Below are positions 36,378 through 48,439 of a DNA stretch of 64,000 nt, in pieces. Under the pieces are notes generated by a model. The model saw nothing but the letters and a program-made list of their open reading frames with translations. It made no database searches and was not told the origin of the DNA. The stretch lies in contig NC_016473.1 in the NCBI RefSeq assembly GCF_000226095.1, positions 2,294,001 to 2,358,000 of the forward strand, read 5' to 3'. The translations under genes and the position numbers were made by a program. Source of the DNA: Thermothelomyces thermophilus ATCC 42464. Lineage: Eukaryota; Ascomycota; Sordariomycetes; Sordariales; Chaetomiaceae. Position 1 is the stretch's first letter. The number at the start of each line of letters is the position of its first letter.

Positions 36378-38120
36378 AGGTGTAAACCTAATCCTAAGGA
36401 CTTAAAGGATATAGAGGATATTTGTAGTATATAACCTAGTTATCTTTACTGTATATAAAGTACGATCTTGACAGATAACCTAGCTAATTGCCGACAAGGC
36501 TCCTTATTCTTAATAGGCTAAGGAGCTAATAGAGTAGGTGAAATAGCTAGGAGAAACATCGAGAGAGATAGAACACGCGCGTTGACAGATCGGGCTAGAC
36601 AACAACAGGAGAAGTGTAGAACAAAGAGGAATATGACGTATTAGCGCATAATTTTACCCTTTTCTCTTTCGTCAAACTATTATTCTCCCTTCTCTTATGT
36701 CTTTCTTTGAGCAAGTAATAGTATTATGCTATCTATACGAGTGGCATTCCGAGGAGCGGCTATATCACCAAACCCTGCTTAGGTACATACAAGTTTTCTC
36801 TCTACCCGTCAAGTCCGATGAAAACGCAGGTTTGGCGGCACTCCGTCAGTCCGGTGGGGCAGGAGCCGGATAGCTACAAGAGCACGCTAAACAAGTTGGA
36901 GTAACATGCCAAGACATACTATTAGGCACCTCTTTAAGGCTAAGAACCTCAATCACGAGTTACTCGTCTTTTCCGTCTTCCCCGCAACCCCTGCCGCCCT
37001 ACCAGGGAATCATAGCGTCCTTGGCTTTCGCCCCCCCTTCCTCTACCAACCCGTTCCCCGCCCCCTTTTCCCAAAATCACGAGTTACTCGTCTTTTCTAT
37101 CTTCCCTGCAACTCCTGCCGCCCTACTAGGGAATTATAGTGTCCTTAGCTTTCGCCCCCCCTTCCCCTACTAACCCGTTTCCCACCCCCTTTTCCTAAAA
37201 TCACGAGTTAGTTGTATTTAACCACCCTACCCGGGAAATCACGACTTTCTTGTCTTTCGCCCTCCTTGCCTCGCTTTTCTTAATACTGTAACTATCAAGA
37301 TCACGGATAGTATTCGGGTTAAGGCTACTAGTATAATATAGCTGCTTAGGGGAATAAAGAGAGATCCTAAGTAAGGTTTCGAAGCTAGTCAGGCAGAAAA
37401 CCTTTTTAAGTATAATCTTAGAACGTGTAATAATTGCTATCCACGTATATAAACATAACTTATATAAATCCGACTGAAAATCATAGTCACCTCACCCGTT
37501 AGGTTGCATATCTGATCTATGCCTGTTTGAATTAGCAGAAAGGGCTAGATCTTTTACCCTTGCTATAGAGCCTGCGTAAGCTACCTGTAGGGTTTGGCTA
37601 ATCACACCTTCCCCGTCTTTCGCCTCCCCTACGCCTAGAAATCACGAGCTACTCGTGTTTCTTCCTGGAACGTCTTTCCGGAATCACGACTTCCTCGTCT
37701 TGCGCCCCTTCCCCTAGTAACCTACCTTCCCCCCCCCCCCCTAGAAATTACGAGTTACTCTATTTTTCCCTCCTTCCCTTCCCCCCGACTCGTAAGTGTG
37801 TTATTACTTTGTTTATTTGAAAGAATGATCAGCGGAGAAACATCCTATGCTTCTTAGGGTAAGCCGATTTCTTAACTCTATGGGAGGACAAGTACCTTAT
37901 GCCCTAGAGGGGTATATGTATGTCTGGGACTGCCTACACTCAGAGTGTACTAGCTGACTTTCTACTAGCCTTGATGGTTGCCTTATTGCGCCACCTACGT
38001 TGCCTCTATGTCCTTGTTCGTCAACATGTAGGGCGATGTCATAGGCAGTGAGCTGGCCCGGTCTATTGTAGCCTTCGCCATTCCGTCGGTAACCTGTCTT
38101 ATCTCTATCATTTGTACCTA
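36378..38120. repeat. Satellite-bearing stretch with palindromic core repeat
   Basis: Three tandem units of about 124 bp start at 36951, 37075 and 37199, each opening with AATCACGAGTTACTCGT and continuing into C-rich sequence (GCAACCCCTGCCGCCCTACC). Partial copies follow at 37237, 37639, 37682 and 37745. The core is close to the palindrome ATCACGAGTTACTCGTGAT. Copies differ by transitions. No gene is supported in the interval. Confidence 0.7.
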
Positions 38121-38121
38121 G

Positions 38122-38840
38122 GTGTTCGGCGAACGTAGATCGTTACTACGTCTGTATCCCGATTGGGAGATCCTCGTCGCAACCTGGCCTCTGTTTAGCG
38201 CTACTGGAATTTGCCTTGCGGTTCTCACGGCACAAAAATGCGACGTCCGCTATCATCTTGCCTTGAAAGGCGTAGGATTTTTATCTATAGACGTTCGGGT
38301 GGTATGTTAACTTTTCCCTGCTTTTAGAGATTAACTATTAATTGCTTTTCAGGTCGTTGTATCAGGCCGCGCGATTTTCCTATCTAATCAAGATGTGCCC
38401 TTGCTACGGCTACTAGTATACTTTATTCTATTTGGAGCAATTTACCTTCTTCTTCTTAGTCTAGGAATTTGGAAATTACTCGATAGCGGATCTAAGTTTA
38501 TTTAGGCTGTGCCAAGCACTTATCATTTTGCCGTCTTCCTTTTCCTTGTTTCATTGTTTATCTATAGGGCTTATCGTTAGGGCCGTTAGGGGGAGAGCTA
38601 TAGGTACAAGAGCCTAGGATAGTGGGGGGTTGGGTTCTAGGCTGCCAACCTGGTTGCATTTGTCCTGCCGGTTATTGCTATAGCGCTTTATACTAGATGG
38701 GCTCATTTGTCTCAGTGTTTGGCTTCCTCTGTTATTGTGCTCCTTGCCGATATAAGGAAATGGTAGCAGGCTGGGCATTCCGGTGGCGAGAGGCTTTCCG
38801 GTGGTGACAGAGGCTTGATGGTTCTAAGTAGATTGTCTAG
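38122..38840 (+). pseudogene. Degenerate membrane-protein gene
   Basis: A frame with few stops encodes several hydrophobic helices: LFSATGICLAVLTAQ, LLRLLVYFILFGAIYLLLL, YHFAVFLFLVSLFIY and LVAFVLPVIAIALYT, separated by short charged loops. This suggests a multi-pass membrane protein of four or more segments. Stops fit CAG/TGG changes. Family unknown. Confidence 0.45.
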
Positions 38841-39199
38841 TCGAGATAAAGTTTAGGGGGTTGTCCGGTAATTCGAGCGTAAGAGAAGACGGCAGCAACG
38901 TGGAGGGTGCTGCTTAACGCGTATAGGAGGGCCATACGTGTGCTCGGGTACTAGGGGCGATGGCGAATCCGGTTTAAATCACCGGACGTCGACCGTTTTC
39001 ATATCGAATAGAGTTTTGGTCGTGTAGTTCACCCGATCTACTGAAGCGCCCTGATTATTCTCTTTAGTTACATCTGCTCTCTTTACCGACTATATTAAGA
39101 CAGATTTACAATGTCTTCTTACCAACTTGCTGCGAATCTGCTCTTCCGGCTGCTTCTGCCAGAACGAGTATCGAGTTACGATGTACCGCCTGTCTCCAG

Positions 39200-39835
39200 T
39201 GGTCGCTCAAGGTTGTCTAAAGCCTTTCTAGCTCATAGGTCTGTCAACTGACAGATATTGTAGAAGTATCCTACGCCCTATCCTTGTTCAAGGAGGAGGT
39301 TACAGAACTATATAAAGATCTCTAGGACAAGCGTGAGAAGTAGAAATCTGTTGACGATATTACCTATAATGGTAGTATATAGTCTCGTTTTATAAGCCTT
39401 GTCGCAATTATCACTAGCTACGGCCTCCTGGTATGGCGAAAATTACAGGACCTGCAGAGAAAGCGAAGCCTGAACGAACTTAAAGTCACGTAGAGCGACA
39501 CCATCGAAGCCGGACGATTATCTGACCCCAGATTTTTTGAGATCGGCTTGCTCAAGACTATCGATAGGACGATAGAGTCTATAGCACAGAAGTGCGAAAC
39601 CATAGGATATAAGTTTCTGGCGAATTCGTAGAAATATGACAGCATAGAGCTAGAGTACATTATATAGCTGATAGAAGACCTCTGGAACAAGGTGAACGGT
39701 GAAACATATAACGAGGATGTAATTAAAGATATAGGCAAGAAGAGGATGGAGAAAACTCTAGGTGAAGACAATGAAGATTTGGAGTTGAGTAAGCTTGATA
39801 GACCTGTCTCTTAGGTAGATAGATAATTGATCAAA
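39200..39835 (+). pseudogene. Degenerate coiled-coil gene
   Basis: The plus frame reads LSDIVEVSYALSLFKEEV, AIITSYGLLVWRKLQDLQRKR, then SDPRFFEIGLLKTIDRTIES and a helical C-terminus EDVIKDIGKKRMEKTLGEDNED, with TAG interruptions. It is mostly helical and charged, family unknown. It may be the 3' part of the gene whose membrane portion lies at 38.1-38.8 kb, but I cannot join them. Confidence 0.4.
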
Positions 39836-40640
39836 CTCTCTGTCAAGCTTCGATGAGACAAAAGTAACGAACCCGAGGCTAAAGCAGGGCGACCAAAAAG
39901 ATAACCTGCGGAGTGGTATCTATGGGCTCTCTCTATTCAGACGACGGCGCGTTTGGAAAGCATGATTGGGTTGGTGAGGGCGGAACGGTTAGACTGTTTT
40001 AGGATCGACAAATTAATTACTGCTTATTAGTAATATTCGGGTACGGATTCCATTTCCGGCGCTGGCACACCACCCCTATAGCGTTAGCTTCGGCATCTGA
40101 CAAGGGAAGTGTGCATATCGTGCATATGCTGGACATACGGACGTTGAGATGGCTAAGGACCTCGCCAACCGTGACGTACCTAGACAAGGCGACCAAGGGC
40201 TGGGAAAAGAACTGCAGAGTGACATCCCGCAGCTACGGCCGCGGGCTGGCAGGTTCCACCTAAGCGAATTAGCTTGTAGTATGACTGCCGTTCCGTCTAT
40301 AAGTAGGGTTAGGGTAAATGGTCTATACATATGCAGACGCATATGGCAAGTATTGCTATAAAAACGAACTTAGTCTAAACTAACTATATCTTGGAGTGTT
40401 TTGTTAGGTAGTACCCTTCTAAACTTTTAAGTATGAGTTTTAGACGTTGCCTATACGATGCTTAGCATTACCAGAACCCTTAGGCCCAATACTCTATCAT
40501 CAGATTCCGTGTTACCTGACGTAGCGAGTTCTTCCGTCATTTAACGGCTCCACGCGAATTACCCCGCCAACTTCCCCGCCGAAGTATATTTTTACAGACG
40601 GGAAATCCCTCGCGCACAGAGCAGATAGCCTCGAATGTCA
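39836..40640. other. Partly RIP-spared stretch, no recognised gene
   Basis: 40.08-40.35 kb keeps more CA/TG dinucleotides than its surroundings and is open in several frames, without a recognisable protein. Confidence 0.3.
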
Positions 40641-41545
40641 ACCAAAACAACCTACAATCGATCGATCGATACCTATATCAAGAATGCTAAAAAGTGTTGA
40701 GAGTGAAGGCGACGCCTTAAAACGAACTGCTAAACAGGTAAGTTGTTGTATTTCTTTGTAAGCCTTTATAGCTAACGAGAGATTAGATAGTTTTGTCGAT
40801 AGACAACCTCGAAGTCAGCAATACAAGGAGCTTGAACATAGCGGCTATTTATATAGAGAATCGCAACGGTTTTATCATTGCCGAAGAAGATTAGCTATAC
40901 CCACCGATCGGAAAGTGGTTATACAAGCATGATGAACTCCCTAGCACTTTCTTTGGTGTGAACGATGTCATGATTAAATATATTAATAAGAAGATATAAT
41001 TAGATAGATGGTAGTCTTCTATAGAGATATTTATACAAATCGGTGTGGTTGAACCTAGAGCTCATCTCCTTAAGCAGGACTAGAGAATCGGTTTGTTTCT
41101 ATTGAACCTCGAAGACCTCGTCGATCATAGTAATACTACCTCCTTTCTTTACATGTAAGGACATGAAAGAACGGTACCTAACAAACAAACTCGCGATCTC
41201 CGAAGAAGATATTTCGAAATACCCTATTATCCCAAAGTTAGCTTTATACTAATCTATGGTTTGGTAACATGACATATAATGCTAAGTGATATAGAGCCGT
41301 TATGCTTTGTTTTCAGGCATGACTATACGGAAGCGATTGTTTATCTACTTCGTTACATACCAACCGGGCTTACGCGTACCGTCTTGTCTAAGTTTGCCAG
41401 GCTCATACTCAAATTTGATAATGCTATTGACCCCTTTTATCACCTATATCAGGGCTTCACCAGTGTAAATAGATATAACGCAACACCGACAGACATACTC
41501 CGAAAGCCCCTCGGCCGCGTATTTTGTATCAGCTAAAGGAGAGGT
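40640..41545 (+). pseudogene. Degenerate unknown gene
   Basis: Readable plus-strand pieces include SLNIAAIYIENRNGFIIAEED, YPPIGKWLYKHDELPSTFFGVND and, open to the end, SDIEPLCFVFRHDYTEAIVYLLRYIPTG (41279-41536). Composition is protein-like with RIP-type stops; the family is not recognised. Confidence 0.4.
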
Positions 41546-42600
41546 ATACTTGTCCCTAAGCTAAACTAATCGAGGCATCGATCCGCCGGAGTCTGGTAGA
41601 TCGGTAGGTATAGTCAGTGTAGGTCTAGAACAGCACAGTATGCCGGCTAAGACGACTAAACCGAGCTAAACAAACATACCTTAATAGACGCTTCTACACT
41701 GCTTATAGGCTCCTGTATTCAGCCTCTTTGGCTGTAGCTCCTCGGGTGTGCTTGGCGCCAAATGGAGTCGCCGAGGAGTAGGATCTTCTGTCATCTCTAC
41801 GTCAGGATCTTAAGGCTTGCCGCCGTATAACTGGTCCTTCAGGGGGTAAACAACACCCGGTTGATTTGGTTACGGGGCAACTATGCCGTATATTGGTTGA
41901 TCCGCTTCGGGGGTCGTTATACCGGTCCCTCGAGATTGCGCTACCGTTAGCGTAGTATCCTTAGCCACAGTGGGGTATCTCCCGATAGATGGCGGCAGGG
42001 TATTCCTGGGGTGGTTGTAGAAAGGCTGGGCGGGCGGCGGGGCAGGGGAGAATCGGGTTGGCTGAGCTGTGGTCGTGGTTGCTAGCCAGTAGACGGGAAT
42101 GGGTCTGGGCGTGATCGGCGGTCTCTGTTCGCGAACGACCTCGACGAGTTCCGGTTAATTTCGCCAATACGGCCATATTGCTATCCTCCGAGCTCCTTCC
42201 GAAAGCGCTTTAACACTATTGGTTAAACATTTATAGATGTCATCTAGTTTTAGGATGACTACTAAGATGCCGAGCATACGGTTATCTAATCCTTCTAAGC
42301 AAGCGCGTTTCTCGAGGCCTTCTTGTTACGCTTTTCCATCCTCTAATCCTTTAAAAACCCGCCTTAAAAATAAAGATGCGTTAAGGAGAGTCCGTCTGTC
42401 GAGTTTCTCTCGAATAAGTTGCTTTTAGGTAACAAACTTCCGAACATTAAGGCATTTAATAGCCTAAGTTAGGAGGTTAACAAATTCCTCTTCTTTAATA
42501 GGTTTAATAACATCGGTAGCAAGAGTTAAATCCTATAAATAGTCAAGAAGTAGATAAACAAGGGTACGGAATTTTTCCATTAGGAGACGTATAAGTCATT
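41546..42600. other. Degenerate sequence, proline-rich fragments
   Basis: Contains short open frames on both strands (41961-42176 minus; 42237-42428 plus), the former Pro/His-rich. No family can be named and the strand of any original gene is unclear. Confidence 0.3.
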
Positions 42601-42659
42601 ACGGCGGGAGAGAAAAGCAAGTCGGCAAGGTGCTCGCGAAGCGGGGGGAGAAAAGGGAG

Positions 42660-42860
42660 AGGAGACGGGAAAGACGAGGCTCGTGAGTCTGGTGGGGTAG
42701 AAGACATTCCAGGGGGAAATCACGAGTAACTCGTGATTCCAGGGAGGGGGGAACGAAAGACGTGGACGTTATAATTTCCGAGTAGGGCAGGAGTTACGGG
42801 GAGAGCGGAAAAACACGAGAAACTCGTGATTCTAGTGGGAGGGGAGGGGGCCGTGAATCT
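42660..42860 (-). repeat. Inverted copy of the palindromic-core satellite
   Basis: The perfect palindrome-like core ATCACGAGTAACTCGTGAT lies at 42719-42737 and CACGAGAAACTCGTGAT at 42813-42829. The sequence between them, read on the minus strand, matches the 124-bp unit at 36.95-37.2 kb. So the same repeat sits 5.5 kb away in opposite orientation. Confidence 0.75.
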
Positions 42861-43185
42861 AACTACTAGTATAGGCTTAGGGGGGAAGTACCCTAAAGTG
42901 GAGCTGCTCAAAAGAGGACTAGTATAATCAGAACGGGGAGTGTAGGTCTGGTAAGACAGGGAGCCTCTACGACTTGTAATATATATACTCCTATTGTCTT
43001 GTCGGTGACAAGGGATATCCAAATCCGAAAGTATTTCTTTGTCGGAAACCTGCCTTAATTCCATTGGTCGCCGAGACTCGAAGGTAATTATACGTCGAGA
43101 GGAAGGGCTCCATTATTTTTCGGGTACGGCTGAGCCGTGAGAGGAAAAAGGGCGAAACCAGGGTGACATATCTGCCTAGCTTATC

Positions 43186-43800
43186 TTGCTCTCGCTAATA
43201 TACTCACCCTCCCTTAATCACCTCCACCCTGACAGGGATATGGTAGCGGTGGTCTCTCTTGTATCCTGTAGATCGATACTCTCACCACCCATTCATTCTC
43301 GTATATCCAAACCCCCAAGACAAGACGCTATATTAGAAATGGGAAGATGGATCGCTACCATCTCTGAAACGCCATATGAACATCTGTTGATCACCTTGCA
43401 CTTCACTTGATGCTAATATACTACTTCCTTAACATGAACGACTCTAACTCTCTAGTCCACAGGCGCTTATATATTTATAGAAAGGGGGAACATATCCTAG
43501 TGCTCTCGCGAGATGATTTGTGCCTATTTACCAAGGCAACTTACAAGCCCTGTCAAGAAGGAAAGTTCCCTATCTTCTGGGACGATGGGTATGTAGTATA
43601 TTATGAACGGATAATAAGAATGAACCTAATATATTTTAGGACTTTTGACTAGATATCTGCCGAGGCCTTTTTACGTCTTTATTCATATTCCTTGGTAGAC
43701 TTGTTAAGAAAGTAGGTTAAGAAATATGTAACTAACGTATTATTAGCAAAGTACGTACTATATTTAAGCCGAAATATGATAGTGAGAACTGGCTAACGAA
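43186..43800 (+). pseudogene. Degenerate unknown gene
   Basis: Plus-strand frame with GEHILVLSRDDLCLFTKATYKP and GKFPIFWDDGYVVYYERIIRMNLIYFRTFD (43440-43650), continuing past stops into a Lys/Arg-rich tail. Protein-like but not recognised. Confidence 0.4.
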
Positions 43801-43959
43801 AAAGAAATAGGAGCAAGCTAAACCGGGCAGGGGATGCCAAAACTAGTACCGAGGTAGAATGATATAGTGTCTGATCGGCTTCGTTTACAACCTAAGCACA
43901 GTAGATTATCCTCTAGGGCCATATATGCGATGTCTGAAGCCAGTTCAAATACTACGCTT

Positions 43960-44690
43960 TCTTGCTACTATAGGCGCCTGCCAACTTGTCGCTGATTAGA
44001 TTGTAGTCTATATACGACAGAGGCTAGTGTTATGCTCCTTGACTTCCACTTACCTAGCGACGATTCTTCCTCAATGGAAGCCGTAGTCCATACCACCGAC
44101 TCGAATCTCCCGAGTTTCCCGCCTTCTACGTGTACTCCGATACAAGCAACCCCACTTACCCAGCCCCGCGAAGGATCGAGTACAGCTTGGCTTTGTCCAT
44201 TTCCAAACTGCTTAGAGAAATGCATGACAATGAATGACCTTAAGGTATATTCATCCTTCAATGTTCCAGAATACTAGATACTAATCCCAGAATCTAGTAC
44301 CATCTAATGACTCGTCATGTCGACGATATTAAGGCCTTTAAGGCCAAGCTTATCTCATTAAAAGATAAGAGAATGGTATCTAAGAAGGACAAGGAGATAA
44401 TCAAGTGCCTTATTAGCGTACACGGGACCCGGAAGAAGACTTGTACATACCCCAGATACAGTATGACTTCCGCTTTTCCATCGACCCGCAAGAGAGATAT
44501 AGTCACCTACTTGAACAAATCGGCAGCTTATTATAAGGGTGAGAATAACAAGGGCTGGCCGAGGGTGAGGATAACGAAGAGCTGGCTGAGGGTAAGGATA
44601 ACAAAGGGCTGATAGAGGGTGAGGATTACAAAGGGTTGGCTAAGGGTGAGGATAACGAAGGGCTAGCTTTTGGTAATAGGCTTCCACTTT
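43960..44690 (+). pseudogene. Degenerate C2H2-like gene with coding tandem repeat
   Basis: The frame 44032-44277 contains CPFPNCLEKCMTMNDLK, then in another register TRHVDDIKAFKAKLISLKDKR and a basic helix (44307-44520). It ends in five tandem copies of a 27-bp unit (about 44537-44672) encoding variants of GEDNEGLAE. The Cys pattern suggests a zinc finger whose first His became Tyr. The first repeat copy lacks one base, which shifts the frame. Confidence 0.45.
44537..44672 (+). repeat. 27-bp tandem repeat, five copies
   Basis: Unit GGTGAGGATAACGAAGRGCT plus GGCTGAG. Copies vary by transitions, and a period of 27 keeps the reading frame (nine residues per unit). Confidence 0.8.
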
Positions 44691-44847
44691 GGCTTTAATG
44701 TTTCCACTATTTGTTTCAACAAATATTATCTTGATTGCTTACACTTCATTCTACTTATTCTGCCTTTTTGTTTTCCTTTCTTTCCCTTATAGCTTTTGTA
44801 ATATTATGTAGATAATGAAGCAAGTAAGCGTCGTCCGAACACGCCAG

Positions 44848-45160
44848 TCATCCAAACCAGACGTCCAAACCTAACGTCCAAACCAGACTAGATGTCCAAA
44901 CCAGACTAGATATCCAAACTAGACTAGATATCCAAACCAGACTAGATGTTCAAACCGGACTAGATATCCAAACCAGACTAGATGTCCAAACCAGACTAGA
45001 CGTCTAAACCACACTGACACCTAAACTACCGACACTCAATTATACCCAAACCAGACTAGACATCCAAACCAGACTAGACATCCAAACTAGACAGACACCC
45101 AAACCATAGACACTCAATCATACCCAAATCAGACTAGACACCCAAACCAGACTACATACC
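44848..45160. repeat. 18-bp minisatellite
   Basis: About 15 units of ATGTCCAAACCAGACTAG and variants (ATATCC, CATCC, ACACCC), becoming irregular after 45000. Differences are mainly C/T and G/A. Confidence 0.9.
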
Positions 45161-45778
45161 TTCTACAGGCTTACCTGGGTACCCAATCACATACTAAGTC
45201 TGGTAGAGACAAGGCTTGTGATCGAAGCCCTACTCTCTCTATCGCGTAGTTTTACCATTAAGCAAATCGAAGTTTCACTGTTAGAGGCATTGTTTAGCAA
45301 CATTTCAAGCGTATCCACGTTCGTCAATAACGTAGTTCGAATTACTTTTGGTTTACCTTAGCAAGAATGTAGAGAGTAGTAAATTAGCCCTATACGGATC
45401 TAGCTACTCTTCCTTACTAAGCCTTCTATATAATTATTCCCTGGCAGCCTGCTTTCCCACCATCTTCGGATCTACCTCAGAGATTCGAACGCTTGAAGCG
45501 ACTCCTCTTCCTCTAGACCTTGATATATATATTAGTCTATCATACAGAATCGCCAAAGTCCTTGCTGAAGCTTTCTATATATTCTTTGGCAGCCTGCTCT
45601 CCTACCATCTTCGGATCTACCTTAGGGTTTCTAACTCTCAAAGCGACTCGATCTATTAGTTTAGCGGTATACGACATTCCTTTCTTAATCTCCTCATCCA
45701 GGTTGACACCCGATCCTAGGGTGATCACTAGTTAGAGGGAAAGGTTAGTTACAATGCCTAAGACTAAGTTCTAGGTAT

Positions 45779-46208
45779 TGTGACGAACCCAACTCAGACT
45801 TCCTTCTAAAAGGGTTTAGGAACGAAGGAATATATAGGACTGAAACGATAAGTCGTCTAAGGGATTTGGTAAAGCCAAAGGGTTTATAACAACAGAGTTA
45901 TCTCGTACAGTAGTCAGGTCGTGTACCTTAGGTGTACTGTGTTTGTGATTGCTATTGCTGGTGAACTCCAGAGTCCACTAGAACGAGTGACTATCTAGCT
46001 AATTATACTGTCGAGTTCCTTTCTATAGCCGTCCTTCCTTGAGTTCCTAATCGTGCGATCGCTACTACGATCCTGCGATCGTTCTTTGGGTGCTCGCTTC
46101 GGTCGAAGTGCGATCACTGCGATCACTTTGTAATTAGTCCCTAATCCTACACTCCTTGATTGGTTCCGCGCATCCCACCTGGTTGCTCTATACGGCCAAA
46201 TCGTGACA
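45779..46208. mobile_element. Solo LTR with perfect 5-bp target duplication
   Basis: 430 bp from TGTGACGAAC to TCGTGACA, flanked by GGTAT on both sides (45774-45778 and 46209-46213). Shares its first 60 bp and several internal blocks with the 427-bp LTRs at 28.8 and 36.0 kb (for example GGTGAACTCC and AACGAGTGACTAT), but the 3' half differs. It is therefore a related subfamily. LTR-LTR recombination has removed the internal part. Confidence 0.9.
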
Positions 46209-46213
46209 GGTAT

Positions 46214-47600
46214 AAAGAACATACCTAGTATACAGACTTTTAAGAGGGCTTCGTTAAGTCTCTTAATACTAGGTTATCTAGTCATCGTGACGGTATATTA
46301 AAGGAGAACGATGTGATAAGCAATAGGTAGAAATATACGATAAACGGAGTCTGTTATTCGAAGAAAACAGTTTTAGAAGAGGAGAAGGGAGGAGATAGGA
46401 CATTAAATAGGTATAAGAAATATCTAACACCCGAGTTCGCTATGAGGGACTAATTATAATGTACTTGTGCGAGAAGCCGTAGGGGAAGGGTATACCTATC
46501 ACGCATAGATAAGGTCTTTTCTACTCCTGGCGTAGTTACGGTAGTCGCCTTCCTAAGCATACTATCTTCTTGATAACATCTGGCTCTTTTTAGCCCTCAA
46601 GTCCAAAAGTCGGTCACCCCGCACCCCGGTCTTATCACCCCACCTAATCACTCCGCCTAGTAGCCGAGGCAGAAAACATACAGTTAGCTACCTAGTACAG
46701 TTCCGTGTATAACAACACAGACCCACCTACCGCTAGATTTTTATGCTTAAGCATTAGAGCCTGGCACGAGCATGTAGTGAAAAATTGGAACTGGATCCGG
46801 AAGGGTGGGCAAGGGATCTTTGGAATGGGCGGTGTTAGCGAGCTAGAGCAGCCGTGTTCTTAGGTAGGCGCTTTTATAGAAGGACGTTGTCAATTGGCGA
46901 GAGAGTATCTTCTTCCCCCGATCACACTTTAACTGATGTACCCTCCCTACTTCGAATGACTTGTAGTTGTATATTCTTAATGACGATCCTATCGACCGTG
47001 GCCAAATCGCCAGTCACTAGCTAAAACTCGACGCCTTCTGGCAGGGATCTTCCGACCTATGTCTTATTGCGTTGTGATATTGCACGAGCCTTAGATGATT
47101 AGTTAGAAGCTAAAGAAATGCAAAGTAAAAATGAAGGGTTTATGTACTATATAGCTCTGATAGCGAACATTTCCTGTTCCTAGAGCCTTTAAAAGATATT
47201 TCCTATCGTTAAATTTGTATATCTGCCCTTCTTAAATATATATTCTCCTATCTATCCTGTCGAGGAACAAGCATTAAAGAAGTGCGATAAAGAGAAGTAA
47301 CGCTCTTGTAGTAGATACTAGCTAGAACTTACATATAAACCTTTTCTTCTTTGTGACCTAGCTCTCTTCCTTTTACAAGCTGGCTACGCTTCGATTGTAG
47401 GAGCTTACTTATAGCGCCCTATAGAGAGATAGACCTGACTATAAAAGGGAAAGACATTACATGATTACCGGCATCGAATGTCAAAGCTAGTAACGTAAGC
47501 TTCCTATCTTATTCTTCGGTCTTATATTTTTATTAGACGTCGACACTATATTCGTGCTACGGTGTGCCAGGGCCTAATTACACAGAAGCCAGACATCTTC
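46214..47600. other. Degenerate sequence, nothing recognised
   Basis: Stop-dense on all frames with no protein-like stretch longer than about 40 codons. CCCC/ACCCC-rich patch at 46615-46670. Confidence 0.4.
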
Positions 47601-48300
47601 CTTCCAAATTTGTCGATCAACCGAAGACTAACCATGTATAGCGTTCCTCTCGGCGTTCAGTTGTGGCGCTCCCGTTACGCAAATTGTACCTATATAGCCG
47701 ACTACGGCGGTTCAGGTCTCTCTCCGTAATCAAAAGCATGGTACGCCAGGCTCTCAATCGACGAGAGTACCTCAGGTGGTGGCTCAAGTGCCGAGGCGCA
47801 TAGGTTACGGTTCGCGAACTACTTTACCAAGGCAGCTTCGTAAGGCTCTAAGATTTACCATAGGGCGTGTACTACGTCTAATCTAATGATCTCCAATTTC
47901 TGTAGAGGCTTAATTAAGTCCCTATATACCAAATTCTCTTGTCTCTGTATCCTAGTATTAGAGTCAGAGCTAATCTGCTAGACTTGCTTGCTATTCGGCA
48001 TCTCTGTAGCCAATTTGTAATTGCTTAACGTTATCCTTGCTCGAGAACCTGTATTTGCATCACTATACCATGACGCTACCCAAGGATTTAGCAGATTATT
48101 CCCAAGCACCAAGCATGTCAAGAAATAAGATTCAATACCTTAAATATGGCCCTAGGCTCTGTTTAGAGATCGCCCTCACGAAAAACGACGATGCCCTAGC
48201 TCTTCTAGCCTTGAACGGCCCCTGCTCTAAATCTCTTACGCCAGTGCTTGAATGGATTAAAAACACTAAAAGAGACGACTATATAAATACTTAGGGAGAG
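47600..48300. pseudogene. Fragments of unknown genes
   Basis: On the minus strand, 47.90-47.62 kb reads LEPYEAALVK and EPPPEVLSSIESLAYHAFDYG and then FGRKMSGFCVIRPWHTVARI. On the plus strand, 48037-48294 is open and reads SMSRNKIQYLKYGPRLCLEI and LALLALNGPCSKSLTPVLEWIK. Both look like real protein; neither is recognised. Confidence 0.35.
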
Positions 48301-48439
48301 AGAGCCCGATTGCTCTCGAACGAAAGGTTAAACACATCGTCTCTCGCCGCCATTTTCGGCCTCTTACGCTAGACGCTAACCCTCCTTTAGCACCGTTCTC
48401 GCGAGGCAACGCATCCAGCCAGATACAAATCTAGAAGAT

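Noticed and set aside
44848-45160. CRISPR-like array
   Set aside because: Units of 18 bp abut without spacers and the genome is eukaryotic; it is a minisatellite.
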